The position numbers were made by a program, and so were the translations under genes. The notes beneath the pieces are model-generated. The model saw only the letters and a program-made list of their open reading frames with translations, did not search any database and was not told the DNA's origin. A DNA stretch of 64,000 nt from Thermoguttaceae bacterium (GTDB lineage Bacteria; Planctomycetota; Planctomycetia; Pirellulales; Thermoguttaceae): assembly GCA_017405595.1 (NCBI GenBank), contig JAFRAC010000026.1, positions 215,558 to 279,557 on the forward strand, written 5' to 3'. Below, piece after piece: positions 48,092 through 56,479 of this stretch (its first letter is position 1; the number at the start of each line of letters is the position of its first letter).

Positions 48092-48826
48092 ATGAGTGAG
48101 ACAAAAACAACGGAAGTGAGTTCGCCCCAGGATAAGGATGTTGTCGGCGAGATTAAAGCCCTCTACCAAGAGGCTGCCGCTCTCTCAAAATACCGCTTTG
48201 TCCCCTTTTACAGCAACAGGACGGAAAAGCGGCGTTTTGTGCTGCTTAACAATCTTTATGAAAAACTGGAACATCTTCCGAATGACCGGAAAAGCGAGAT
48301 CACGGAAATCGCAAAGCAGGTCGATCATTATCTGTACGATTGCTACTGGAAAGGACGGGGCACCCCTGTCGACGAAGAGAAAGCCCGGGCTGTATGGAAG
48401 AAGCGGACCAGGATACACGATCTAAAAATGCTTTGCAAGGAAAACGCGATCCTCGTCCCCTTCTGGGGGCTGGTCGGTATCCTGAACATTGCTGCCGGTC
48501 TTCACCTGGGCTTTTCCAATCTTATCAAAAGCCCTTTTAAAGCGCAGTTATGCGCGTTCATCGCTGCGGCCGCGGTGCTTTCGCTGCTTTTGAATGTGGT
48601 TAAGGGAATCGCCAAAAAAAGGGAACGCCCGTCCTGGGTGAAATCCTACCTCATTTTCATGTTCAGCTTTATCATCGGCTGGATCTGCTCCCTCGTTTTC
48701 CAAATGGCGTTTTCCGTTGTTCAGGAAATGATCCCGCCCCATTCCGCCGAACCGCCGGGCATCGAGTCGGCCGAGGGAACGAACAATTCGGCGGAAGAAA
48801 TTCTGACGGAACAGCCTGCGGAGTAG
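48092..48826 (+). CDS. membrane protein of unknown function
   Basis: 244 residues. A soluble charged N-terminal half (about 1-115, with aromatic-rich VDHYLYDCYWKGRG and likely helical repeats) is followed by three membrane helices (about 117-138, 147-170, 184-210) and an acidic Pro/Glu-rich C-terminal tail. Not recognised. Five bases separate it from the next gene, so the two are translated from one message. Confidence 0.6.
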   Translation: MSETKTTEVSSPQDKDVVGEIKALYQEAAALSKYRFVPFYSNRTEKRRFVLLNNLYEKLEHLPNDRKSEITEIAKQVDHYLYDCYWKGRGTPVDEEKARAVWKKRTRIHDLKMLCKENAILVPFWGLVGILNIAAGLHLGFSNLIKSPFKAQLCAFIAAAAVLSLLLNVVKGIAKKRERPSWVKSYLIFMFSFIIGWICSLVFQMAFSVVQEMIPPHSAEPPGIESAEGTNNSAEEILTEQPAE

Positions 48827-48830
48827 CCCG

Positions 48831-49151
48831 ATGAAAAGGATTCTCTACTGGTCCCTTTTCTGGGGCAATGTCGTTCTCATCTGCTTTGTCCCTTTGGGAA
48901 TACCGATCCTCCTCCTGGCCGAAGGGATTCCTTTGGCGGTCGTGATCTGTTTCACGTTTCTGCTGAAGATTGCCGGCGTGAAAAAACCGTGGCGCGTCTG
49001 TATCCTCTTTTTGCGCCGTTTCGTGCGGGACGTGAAAGCCGAAATCAGATGGATGAAGCGCACGCACCCGGTCATGACCGGGGCGGCGGCCGCGGTCAGT
49101 CTCATCTCGCTGACCGCGATGATTCTCCTGATAATTCTGGCGTTCTTCTGA
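48831..49151 (+). CDS. small membrane protein of unknown function
   Basis: 106 residues: two adjacent N-terminal helices (about 5-25, 29-47), a basic middle (KKPWRVCILFLRRFVRDVKAEIRWMKR), and a C-terminal helix (82-105). Ribosome-binding site GGAG overlaps the end of the preceding gene. Tightly linked with the 244-residue protein, which suggests a complex; no family recognised. Confidence 0.55.
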   Translation: MKRILYWSLFWGNVVLICFVPLGIPILLLAEGIPLAVVICFTFLLKIAGVKKPWRVCILFLRRFVRDVKAEIRWMKRTHPVMTGAAAAVSLISLTAMILLIILAFF

Positions 49152-49174
49152 GCGGACTGAACCGGGGCCGCGCT

Positions 49175-50047
49175 TTACGGCAGAAGCAACATGAGAGCGC
49201 CAATCACTCCGCCCAGAATGAAGCCGAGCACCTGGATCGCGCCGAGGTTCTCGGCGGCGACGGAATTGACCAGTTCGTGAAACTCGCGGGGATCGAATTT
49301 TTCGATCTCTTCGGCGATCAGTTCTTTGAAGTTGATCTTTTCGAGCGCGTCGGGAACCCGGGCGCGCACGAACGATTCAATCGAAGGTTTGATCGAAGGA
49401 ATGAACCGGGTGTTCAGCCATTCCGTCATTTTGGGGGAATCGAAAACGCGGTCGGTCACGCCGATCGCGCTGCTGAAAAGGCCGTCGTAAAGGCGGCGGA
49501 CAGGCACGGCGAGCTTGTCGATGAACCCTTCTCCCGGCACCGCGGGAATCTTCTCGAGCTGGGCGCTGATCGCGTCGCGGATATACTCGATGATCTGCGC
49601 CGCCGCCTCTTTCCGGACCTGTTCGTCGTCGAGCGAGTCGGAAACACAGGCGCAGAGCCGGTCGGTCACCTTCTCGGGGTTGAGCAGTTCGCTGCTGACC
49701 GCTTCCCCCGCCTTCTCGCCGATCTTCGCCTGGTTTCGGGGAACGAGCCCCTGCGGCCACACAAAAAGCCAGGGGATCGGCCTATAGGGGCGGAAAAGCA
49801 TTTCGATGGCGATCCAGTTCGTGAGAAAACCGACCGCGGCGGTGAGCGAAATCGAAAGGACCGCGTGCCAGAAGCCCGAAAGCTTAAACCCGACGGTATA
49901 GTAAAGAAAAAGGTCCGCCCCCAGAAAGGCGAGCGCCGCGAAACTGAAGTAGAAGCAGATGACTTCCAGCAGGGCGAAGATGCGGACCGCGCCGCTGTGG
50001 CGGCGGTCCCGTGCCATACGAAGACGCTGACGTGAACCGGCAAACAT
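49175..50047 (-). CDS. DUF445 family membrane protein
   Basis: 290 residues. Two N-terminal membrane helices (about 20-45, 55-72) carry the family motif GFLTNWIAIEMLFRPYRPIP; a long amphipathic helical region with SSELLNPEKVTDRLCACVSDSL follows, and one C-terminal helix (AIQVLGFILGGVIGALMLLL). DUF445 proteins (YheB/YjiN-like) have no firmly known function. Last gene of a run LRR lipoprotein - top6A - DUF445 on the minus strand, 32 bp after top6A. Confidence 0.85.
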   Translation of the reverse strand: MFAGSRQRLRMARDRRHSGAVRIFALLEVICFYFSFAALAFLGADLFLYYTVGFKLSGFWHAVLSISLTAAVGFLTNWIAIEMLFRPYRPIPWLFVWPQGLVPRNQAKIGEKAGEAVSSELLNPEKVTDRLCACVSDSLDDEQVRKEAAAQIIEYIRDAISAQLEKIPAVPGEGFIDKLAVPVRRLYDGLFSSAIGVTDRVFDSPKMTEWLNTRFIPSIKPSIESFVRARVPDALEKINFKELIAEEIEKFDPREFHELVNSVAAENLGAIQVLGFILGGVIGALMLLLP

Positions 50048-50079
50048 GATTCGGCGCCCCCCGGCGCGTTTGAAAAGGT

Positions 50080-51228
50080 TTAGTCGAGGAACTTCCCTTC
50101 CCGAAGGAGTTCGGGAACGTACTCTTCGGTAACGTAACTGAGCCCGGCGCTGATGAGCGCTTCGACTTCCAGTTTAAAGCCGTTCGAAAGCATGGTGCTG
50201 ATCTCTTTCTGCCACGCTTTCTTTTTGGCGAACCAGGGATAGGCGGCAATCTGCTTGGCGCGTTTGCGGTCGGCCTCGTTGAGCGAGATTTTGACGCTGT
50301 CCGAAAGATGGCACCGCTCGAAATCGCGGCTGCGCACGCCGATGAACTGCGCGTCGGGAATCGCCATCCGCTGCGATTCATACGCAAGGTTGATCGACCC
50401 CTGCTTGATGACGCTGTAGATGTAATACCCCCACGGGTCGTTATCCAAAAGGCAGAAAATCGGCAGATGCAGTTCGTTGTGCAGCCGGTTCAGAAGGCGC
50501 CGGACCCCGCGCGGAGGCTGGCCGCCGCCGTGGGTCAGAATGCAGTGATGCTTTTTCCAGAATTTGTCTTCGTTAAAGCGCGACCAGACGGTCCCTTTTT
50601 CGACATGCAGAACGAACCGCGCCTTGCAGTTCTTGAACTGGATCACGTCGGGTTCGACGATCGAGGGGATTCCGTATCCGCCCGAACCCATGTGGGAGCA
50701 GTCGATGTCGTCCCCCTTGTCGCTGATGGTGATCTCGCCGACCATGTCCCCCTTTTTGTCGGCGAACAGGTGAAGCTCTTCCCGAAGCGAATCGAGCAGA
50801 ACTTCGCAGTCTTCGATGATCGGGTCGCATTCCCCCTGATCGACAAACGTCGGCTCTTTCGTCGGACGGATGTCGTGCTTGAGCATGTAGTACAGACCAC
50901 GGATGCTGGTGGTCTTTCCCATTTCGATCAGCTTCTTGGCTCCGCCGGCGACAAGGCAGGTCTGCATGAAGCTCTTGGCCTGCGAAAGGTTGAAAAGCTG
51001 CCGCTGCGTGGTCTTTTTCCCCATTTCGAGAATCCGTTTCGACGTGTTGAATTTCACGTTCGAAAGGGACCGCATCGGGATATCCAAAAGCGGCTCGCGC
51101 CGGCCGGCAGCCTGGCGCTGGATCCGGTCGGCCAGTCCGGTGATCTGATGAACCGTACGCTGGTCTTGTTTGGAAAGAGGCTTTTTCGATTCCGGTTCGA
51201 CTTGACGTTCAGGCTTCCTTTTTGCCAT
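50080..51228 (-). CDS. top6A: DNA topoisomerase VI subunit A-like protein (Spo11/TopVIA)
   Basis: 382 residues. Type IIB topoisomerase A subunits cut both DNA strands through a tyrosine and a Toprim metal site. The catalytic helix-turn-helix has TTSIRGLYYMLKH (Tyr113/Tyr114), the Toprim part has HVEKGTVWSRF (Glu210) and LLDNDPWGYYIY (Asp262, Asp264), and ILTHGGGQPPRGVRRLLNRL is highly typical. Residues 1-40 are a basic extension. The ATPase partner Top6B, normally the neighbouring gene, is not here: the flanking genes encode an LRR lipoprotein (23 bp upstream) and a DUF445 protein. Confidence 0.9.
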   Translation of the reverse strand: MAKRKPERQVEPESKKPLSKQDQRTVHQITGLADRIQRQAAGRREPLLDIPMRSLSNVKFNTSKRILEMGKKTTQRQLFNLSQAKSFMQTCLVAGGAKKLIEMGKTTSIRGLYYMLKHDIRPTKEPTFVDQGECDPIIEDCEVLLDSLREELHLFADKKGDMVGEITISDKGDDIDCSHMGSGGYGIPSIVEPDVIQFKNCKARFVLHVEKGTVWSRFNEDKFWKKHHCILTHGGGQPPRGVRRLLNRLHNELHLPIFCLLDNDPWGYYIYSVIKQGSINLAYESQRMAIPDAQFIGVRSRDFERCHLSDSVKISLNEADRKRAKQIAAYPWFAKKKAWQKEISTMLSNGFKLEVEALISAGLSYVTEEYVPELLREGKFLD

Positions 51229-51251
51229 TCAGGACACTCTTTTCTCTGGAT

Positions 51252-52856
51252 TCAGTTTTCGGCAATACGTGTTTTCGGGAGGGCTTTCTTGAGCTGAGCC
51301 AGTTTCGCTTCGTTCCCTTTCGCGGTAATCGTGGTGTCTTTCAAATAGAGGGTTTTAAGCCCCTGCAGTTCGGCAAGGCGCAGATACGCGTCGGCCGAAA
51401 TGCCGTTGTTCGAACGCAGGTCGAGAACGGTCAGCTTTTTAAGCTTGAGAATCTGGTCGATTCCGGCATCGTCGATCGGAACGGCACGGGCGGCGAACTC
51501 GGTCATGTCGGGGTCGTTCTCGGCAATCTTCGCCAGGCCTTCGTTTGTCAGCGGAATCGTGAAGAACGACATTTTCGTGACCCCTTTCAGGGCGCCGAGA
51601 AGGTCGGTCAGGCCCGCGGCGTCGACACTCGCCAGTTCGGAAAACTCGGCCGTTTTAAGCCCTTCCTGCCCCTTGAGCGCGGCGATTCCCGCGTTCGAGA
51701 TGTTCAGGTCGCGCAGCTCGAGCCGTTCCAGCTGGCGCTGGGCGATCCCCTGGAGTGTTTCGTCGTCGAACCCCTTGCAGCGGAAGATGCGCAGCCCCTT
51801 GAGCGCGGGCATATTCTGGAACGCGGCAACGGAACCGGCGTTGATATCGTTGCAGTCCTGGAACTCCACGAACTGCAGTTTCGGGGCGTTCACCAGATGT
51901 TCCACACCGGCGTTCGAGATCATGAACCGGAAATAGAGCTGTTCGAGATCCGGCAGTTTCGCCAGGTACTTCGCGCCGTTGTCCGAAACATCGGGGCAGC
52001 CGCGCACATCGACGATTTTCAGCGTCGGCACCTTGGCGATTTTATTCATTCCCGAGTTGGTGAAGCTGTTGTAGTGCGCGTGCAGCTCGGTCAGCTTCGG
52101 CATTTTCTGCAGGATTTCGAGCGAGGCGTTATTGAGTTTCAGGTCGCGGCGGATATCGAGATACGAAAGCTCGGGAAGAGCGGCAAGCATTTCGAGCGTG
52201 GCGTCGCCGATGTTGGCATTGTTGATCGTCACGTGGCTGAGCTTTTTGAGGTTGGCCAGCGGAGCGCAGGTTTCGTCGTTAAAGGCGCTCCCTTCAAAGG
52301 AGACCGATTCGAGGTCGGCAAGCCGGCCGATCAGCTGCATATTTTCGGCGGTCAGATTCGCCGGGGCGGGAGCGGGTTCTTCCCCTTCGGCAGGCGCGGC
52401 CGATTCGTCCTGGCTGGCGGCAGCCGAGGCGGCCATCGTGATTCCGATGATCGCGCCCCCCTTCCCCTTCTTAACCGAGCCTTTCAGCGAACCGATCAGC
52501 TCTTCGGCGGCTTTCATATCGGCGGGAGAGGCGAGCGGCTTGGCGGCCTGTTTGGCGGCCGCGGCGGCCTGCGCGCGCTTCGCCCGGGCGGCGGCGGCTT
52601 TCTTCTGAGCTTCCTCTTTCTGCTTGACCCGCTGGTCGTAGATGCCGGCAAGCTTTTTCGTCTCTTCCGAAACCTTGACCGGCGCCGCGGCGGCGGCCGT
52701 CACGGCGGTGTCGGGACCGGTCGGGTCGGATTTATCGTACTTGTAGACGACCATCGTCCCGTCGGGTTTTACCGCCGAGATTTCGCCACAGCCGGAAAGG
52801 AAAAGGGACGCGCCGCCGCAGACCGCGGCAGCCAACACCATTTTGCGGATATTCAT
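51252..52856 (-). CDS. leucine-rich-repeat lipoprotein
   Basis: 534 residues from ATG 52856 (GGAG upstream); the longer frame lacks a start signal. A lipobox LFLSGCGE (Cys about 23) indicates a lipoprotein. After a charged Ala/Lys/Gln-rich segment (about 70-110) come roughly a dozen leucine-rich repeats of about 24 residues, each with L..L.....L..L..A.IGD or ISNAGI-type turns, such as LPELSYLDIRRDLKLNNASL. Such repeats make curved protein-binding surfaces. Common in planctomycetes; partner unknown. Co-oriented with top6A. Confidence 0.85.
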   Translation of the reverse strand: MNIRKMVLAAAVCGGASLFLSGCGEISAVKPDGTMVVYKYDKSDPTGPDTAVTAAAAAPVKVSEETKKLAGIYDQRVKQKEEAQKKAAAARAKRAQAAAAAKQAAKPLASPADMKAAEELIGSLKGSVKKGKGGAIIGITMAASAAASQDESAAPAEGEEPAPAPANLTAENMQLIGRLADLESVSFEGSAFNDETCAPLANLKKLSHVTINNANIGDATLEMLAALPELSYLDIRRDLKLNNASLEILQKMPKLTELHAHYNSFTNSGMNKIAKVPTLKIVDVRGCPDVSDNGAKYLAKLPDLEQLYFRFMISNAGVEHLVNAPKLQFVEFQDCNDINAGSVAAFQNMPALKGLRIFRCKGFDDETLQGIAQRQLERLELRDLNISNAGIAALKGQEGLKTAEFSELASVDAAGLTDLLGALKGVTKMSFFTIPLTNEGLAKIAENDPDMTEFAARAVPIDDAGIDQILKLKKLTVLDLRSNNGISADAYLRLAELQGLKTLYLKDTTITAKGNEAKLAQLKKALPKTRIAEN

Positions 52857-53184
52857 TCTGAAAGCTCCGATACGAATGACGGACACGGACAAACCGCCCC
52901 AAAATGTAGCGTTTCGGGTTCGGCGCCGGTCAACGGATTTGTGGTTGAGTCCGGGAAGAACAGGCCGGGGCAATATAGCCGGTATATCCGGCGCTGTTTA
53001 GCCACCTTCCCTAATGTTTATTATAGCGCAAGAAATAAAAATTGAAAGTCTTATCCCCGTTTGCCGGAGAAAAGAAGGGAAAGGCATGCGGGTTATGAGG
53101 GTAAAACGGAGAAGCCCCGCAGACAAAGGGGAAAACCGCGGCCGGGACGGAAGGGAACGCGAAAAATGCGGCGGAAGGGGAATC
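52857..53184. other. region upstream of the LRR lipoprotein gene
   Basis: 328 bases without a gene. A perfect TATAAT on the minus strand (53025-53020) in an AT-rich patch is a likely -10; no strong -35. The rest is the GC-rich tail following the DUF167 gene. No terminator with a T tract was found between the two genes. Confidence 0.4.
53020..53025 (-). promoter_or_regulatory. -10 box for the LRR - top6A - DUF445 operon
   Basis: TATAAT preceded by TTGCGC-like sequence directly upstream on the minus strand; about 165 bases before ATG 52856. Confidence 0.4.
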
Positions 53185-53478
53185 TTAAAGGAGCGGTGCG
53201 ATCTTTTCGGCCAGTTCGGCGCAGGTGATGTCCCGGACGAGAAACTTCTTCTGGTGGGAAGTCTCGCCCGAAACGAGCTCGATCTGCGACTTTTTGAGCT
53301 TAAGGGCTTTCGCCAGCACCTCAATAAGAACCTTGTTCGCTTTCCCCTTTTCGGGAACCTGCGTGACGAAGACTTTCAGCGCGCCGTTCTGCTCGCCCCG
53401 CACCTCGTTCTTCTTTGCACCCGGCCGCGCCGAGACCGGAAGAATCACCCCTTCGCCGTGGCCGCTCAGCCCGATCAT
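53185..53478 (-). CDS. DUF167 / YggU family protein
   Basis: 97 residues from ATG 53478, which overlaps the prepilin peptidase stop as ATGA and has AAAAAGG upstream; an ATG at 53511 lacks a ribosome-binding site. The family core is VSARPGAKKNEVRGEQNGALKVFVTQVPEKGKANKVLIEVLAKALKLKKSQIELVSGETSHQKKFL with the conserved GKAN and SGETS-x-KK. Function of the family is not known. Tight coupling to a leader-peptidase gene is unusual. Confidence 0.9.
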   Translation of the reverse strand: MIGLSGHGEGVILPVSARPGAKKNEVRGEQNGALKVFVTQVPEKGKANKVLIEVLAKALKLKKSQIELVSGETSHQKKFLVRDITCAELAEKIAPLL

Positions 53479-54572
53479 CGAAAACACCTTTTTATGATCT
53501 GAATCACCCATAACAGGAGCGCCATCAGAACCCCCATCGCCAGCAGGAGTACCGCGACGAGCGGTCCGATCAGAAAATCGTGAACTTCCAAAAGGATCGG
53601 GTTCCAGAAAAAGATGAGCGCCAGCGCCGCCAGCGAAAGGAACGGGCCGAACGGAATCGCGCGGCCGGAACGGAAAAAGAGACGCGCAAGACCGAAAAGC
53701 ACCCCCGCCAGCGGAGCAAGGAAAAAGAGGATCAGTCCCCCCTGCCAGCCGAAAACCGCGCCGAAAAAGCCGATCAGAATCACGTCGCCGAACCCCATCG
53801 CCTCGCGTCCGAGAACCGCGCCGCCGATCAGGCGGACCCCCCAAACCAGGAGCATCGACGCCGCCATTCCGGTGAGCGCCGAAAGGAGCGCCGCCGACCC
53901 GGCTTCACGCGCCGCATCGGCCGGAGCGCGGCAGAGGAGCCAAATTCCCGCGACCGCCGCCAGCCCGATCAGCGGCAGCCAAAGGGTGAGGGGCGATTGC
54001 CGCAGGCGGCGGAAGAAGAGCGCCGCCGCCCGCTTCCATCCGAGTTTCGGATACCAGCGCCGGTCGAGGAGGGCAAACACCCAAAAGAGAACCGCGCATG
54101 CCGAAATCAAAAAGCGGGGCTCGTTTTCCCGCAAACCGTAAAACGCCGCAAGAACGCGGGGAAAGACCGCGCCGGTACACGGGTCCACGTCGTAGTCGGG
54201 CAGCGCCGCCCCCGGAAAACAGGTCATCAGAAGAACCGCGATCGCGGTGGTGGGAATCATCACCAAATCGGGAATGACGCAATACTCGAAATCGACAATC
54301 GAAACGAGAACCGCAACCGTCAACACAAAAACATGAACCCCGAAACGCGCGGTGTCCGACCCCCCGCTGAACATGAGGGGGACCGCACGCTCAACTTCCC
54401 AGTAGTGGAGCGCCGGCACGAGCGCCGCAAAGAAGAGAAGGGTAAGAAAGAGACGCGTTTTCGGCCTCGCGCGGCAGCCCAGCAGTCCGGCGGTAAGATG
54501 TACCGCCAGCCCGAGGAGCGCGCCGCAAAGGGCGTAGAGCGAATAAAGCGCGGGAAAAGAGAGTGCTGCCAT
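53475..54572 (-). CDS. type IV prepilin peptidase-like A24 aspartic protease
   Basis: 365 residues, polytopic. The two catalytic aspartates of the A24 family lie in VSIVDFEYCVIPD (Asp near 92) and in EAMGFGDVILIGFFGAVFGW (the GxGD motif). The family cleaves the leader of type IV pilin-like preproteins at the membrane. The N-terminal methyltransferase domain with its CxxC pairs is absent and an insertion of more than 100 residues separates the two catalytic segments. No pilin or secretion genes are close. Function therefore follows the family with some reserve. Confidence 0.82.
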   Translation of the reverse strand: MAALSFPALYSLYALCGALLGLAVHLTAGLLGCRARPKTRLFLTLLFFAALVPALHYWEVERAVPLMFSGGSDTARFGVHVFVLTVAVLVSIVDFEYCVIPDLVMIPTTAIAVLLMTCFPGAALPDYDVDPCTGAVFPRVLAAFYGLRENEPRFLISACAVLFWVFALLDRRWYPKLGWKRAAALFFRRLRQSPLTLWLPLIGLAAVAGIWLLCRAPADAAREAGSAALLSALTGMAASMLLVWGVRLIGGAVLGREAMGFGDVILIGFFGAVFGWQGGLILFFLAPLAGVLFGLARLFFRSGRAIPFGPFLSLAALALIFFWNPILLEVHDFLIGPLVAVLLLAMGVLMALLLWVIQIIKRCFR

Positions 54573-54592
54573 AACTGTCGCCCGAAAACCGG

Positions 54593-55726
54593 TCAGCCGA
54601 TCGGCTTATCGTAGACGCGGAACTTCTTGTTGACGATCGCGCCGCCCCGTTCGAGGCTTCCGCGGGAATACTCGTTCGATTCGAGAACCCACGAAAACTC
54701 GGCTTCCTGAATTCCCCAGTCCATCACACGCGGCACCAGGGCGTTCACCAGCACCAGCCCGAGCCCGAGCATCTGGTATTCGGGCAGTACGTTGGTGCTC
54801 AGAACCCGGATCCGCTTGATCTCCTGCTTGCGCCGTAAGAGCTTCAGAAAACCGAAGGGGAAGAGTTTTCCCTTGATCGCGCGGATACGGGGATTGTAGT
54901 CGGGCAGGCAGAACGCCGCGCCGACAATCTTCCCGTCGAGTTCGACGGCGAAAACCAGGTCGGGCACAATGAGGAATTTCAGCCCGAACGCCATATCTTT
55001 CAGTTCGCTGTCCGAAAAGGGAACGAACCCCCACGTGTTGGTCAGCGACCGGTTGTAGATTCCCAGAAACGCCTCGACATCGCGGCCGAAATGCCTGATG
55101 TCGACGGAACGGACCTTGGCCCCCGTCCGCTCGGCGATATGGTTGCAGACATCAAGATACCTTTCGCGGACTTTCGGGAGCATATCGATCTCCCCCCAGA
55201 ACGAGAAAAGGTCCTGCACTTTGGCAAAGCCGTAATTTTCGATCAGCCGGGCGTAGTACGGCGGGTTGTAGGTCATCATGAAAAAGGGGGACGAATCGAA
55301 CCCTTCGATGAGCAGCCCCACCGTGTGGTTCATCGAGGGGTTCATCGGGCCGCGCACCGTTGTGCAGCCGCGCTCTTTGAGCCATGCGGCGGCCGCGTCG
55401 AAAAGGGCATCGGCGACGGCCTGGTCGTCGATCGACTCGAAAAAGCCGAAAAAGCCGACCCCGTCATGGTACCGTTCCAAATGTCCGACGTTCAGAATCG
55501 CCACGATCCGGCCGACGACCTCTTTGCCGCGGTACGCCAAAAACGCCTGGCAGGAGTTCCGTTCGTAAAAAGGATTCTTCGAAAAGCCGACCAGGCCTTT
55601 CTCATCCATGCGGATATTCGGCACCCAGTAGGGATCGTCCTTGTACAGTTTGAACGGGAAATTCAAAAAAGCGCGCCGCTGCCGAAACGACCGGGCTTCC
55701 GCCACCTTCACGGGAATGTCTGTCAT
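54593..55726 (-). CDS. GNAT-fold N-acetyltransferase-like protein
   Basis: 377 residues from ATG 55726 (GAGGATC upstream). The acyl-CoA loop is suggested by NVLPEYQMLGLGLVLVNAL and the overall double GNAT layout, with SRSFRQRRAFLNFPFKLYKDDPYWVPN at the start and NPPYYARLIENYGFAKVQDLFSFWGE in the middle, is common in planctomycete and delta-proteobacterial proteins of this length. Substrate unknown. It is 20 bp upstream of the prepilin peptidase gene on the same strand. Confidence 0.75.
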   Translation of the reverse strand: MTDIPVKVAEARSFRQRRAFLNFPFKLYKDDPYWVPNIRMDEKGLVGFSKNPFYERNSCQAFLAYRGKEVVGRIVAILNVGHLERYHDGVGFFGFFESIDDQAVADALFDAAAAWLKERGCTTVRGPMNPSMNHTVGLLIEGFDSSPFFMMTYNPPYYARLIENYGFAKVQDLFSFWGEIDMLPKVRERYLDVCNHIAERTGAKVRSVDIRHFGRDVEAFLGIYNRSLTNTWGFVPFSDSELKDMAFGLKFLIVPDLVFAVELDGKIVGAAFCLPDYNPRIRAIKGKLFPFGFLKLLRRKQEIKRIRVLSTNVLPEYQMLGLGLVLVNALVPRVMDWGIQEAEFSWVLESNEYSRGSLERGGAIVNKKFRVYDKPIG

Positions 55727-55800
55727 TGACCGGGATCCTCTTATGAAATGGTATTCGACAAAAAAGGCTGCCACGGACGCTTTGTCCGGGACACGCAGAA

Positions 55801-56424
55801 TTAACCGCCGAAAAGGGCGCGGAGCGTGATTTCGCTCCATGTCTCGAACCGGCGCCCGCCGGCAAGCAGCTCATGAACATCGTAGAAGCCCGACTCGACA
55901 AGGTCGGGTTCGTTCGGTGTTACACGGGGGGATTCCAGCTCGAAGCGGTGCACGATCCCCAGATGGACTTTGCCGACATCGTTCCGGTCGTCGTTGATCA
56001 GGCCGACGCACGATTCGGTGTACGGCGAGCCGAGGACGACCTCTTCGCGCAGCTCGCGCAGAAGCCCTTCGCGGTAGATGTCGCGCCCGGTTTCGCCGCG
56101 GGCGGCGTCGGTCTCGTTGATGTGCCCCCCGACGCCGACGCTCATCAGGTTGTGCAGACGCGATTCCCCCATCCCTTTGCCGCGCACGTAACCGAACACC
56201 GAAACATGCCCTTCGGGATCGGTATAGGTAAAAAGCATGTAGGGGATCAGCTGCTTAAACGCGGGATCGTTTTCCATATCGCCGCGCCGGGCGAACCGCA
56301 GATGAGCGGGGTTCAGGAGCTCTGTGTAGCGGTCAGGTTCGCCGCAGAACCCCTGAAAGTATCCCAGTCCGTGAAACAGGCCGGCCGGAACGACCAGGAT
56401 CATTTCCTCATCTTTTGCGCTCAT
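55801..56424 (-). CDS. Nudix-family hydrolase-like protein (COG4112 type)
   Basis: 207 residues. The Nudix box can be seen as GGHINETDAARGETGRD followed by REGLLRELREEVVLG (the REUxEE core), preceded by RLHNLMSVGVGGHIN. The N-terminal LVVPAGLFHGLGYFQGF and C-terminal FELESPRVTPNEPDLVESGFY resemble the predicted MutT-family phosphoesterases of about 200 residues. Such enzymes cut nucleoside diphosphate linkages, but the substrate is not known. Confidence 0.8.
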   Translation of the reverse strand: MSAKDEEMILVVPAGLFHGLGYFQGFCGEPDRYTELLNPAHLRFARRGDMENDPAFKQLIPYMLFTYTDPEGHVSVFGYVRGKGMGESRLHNLMSVGVGGHINETDAARGETGRDIYREGLLRELREEVVLGSPYTESCVGLINDDRNDVGKVHLGIVHRFELESPRVTPNEPDLVESGFYDVHELLAGGRRFETWSEITLRALFGG

Positions 56425-56479
56425 GGGCTCCGTTCATTGCTGCGCCGGCTTTCCGCCGGCATCCCGGCTGCGGAAGACG

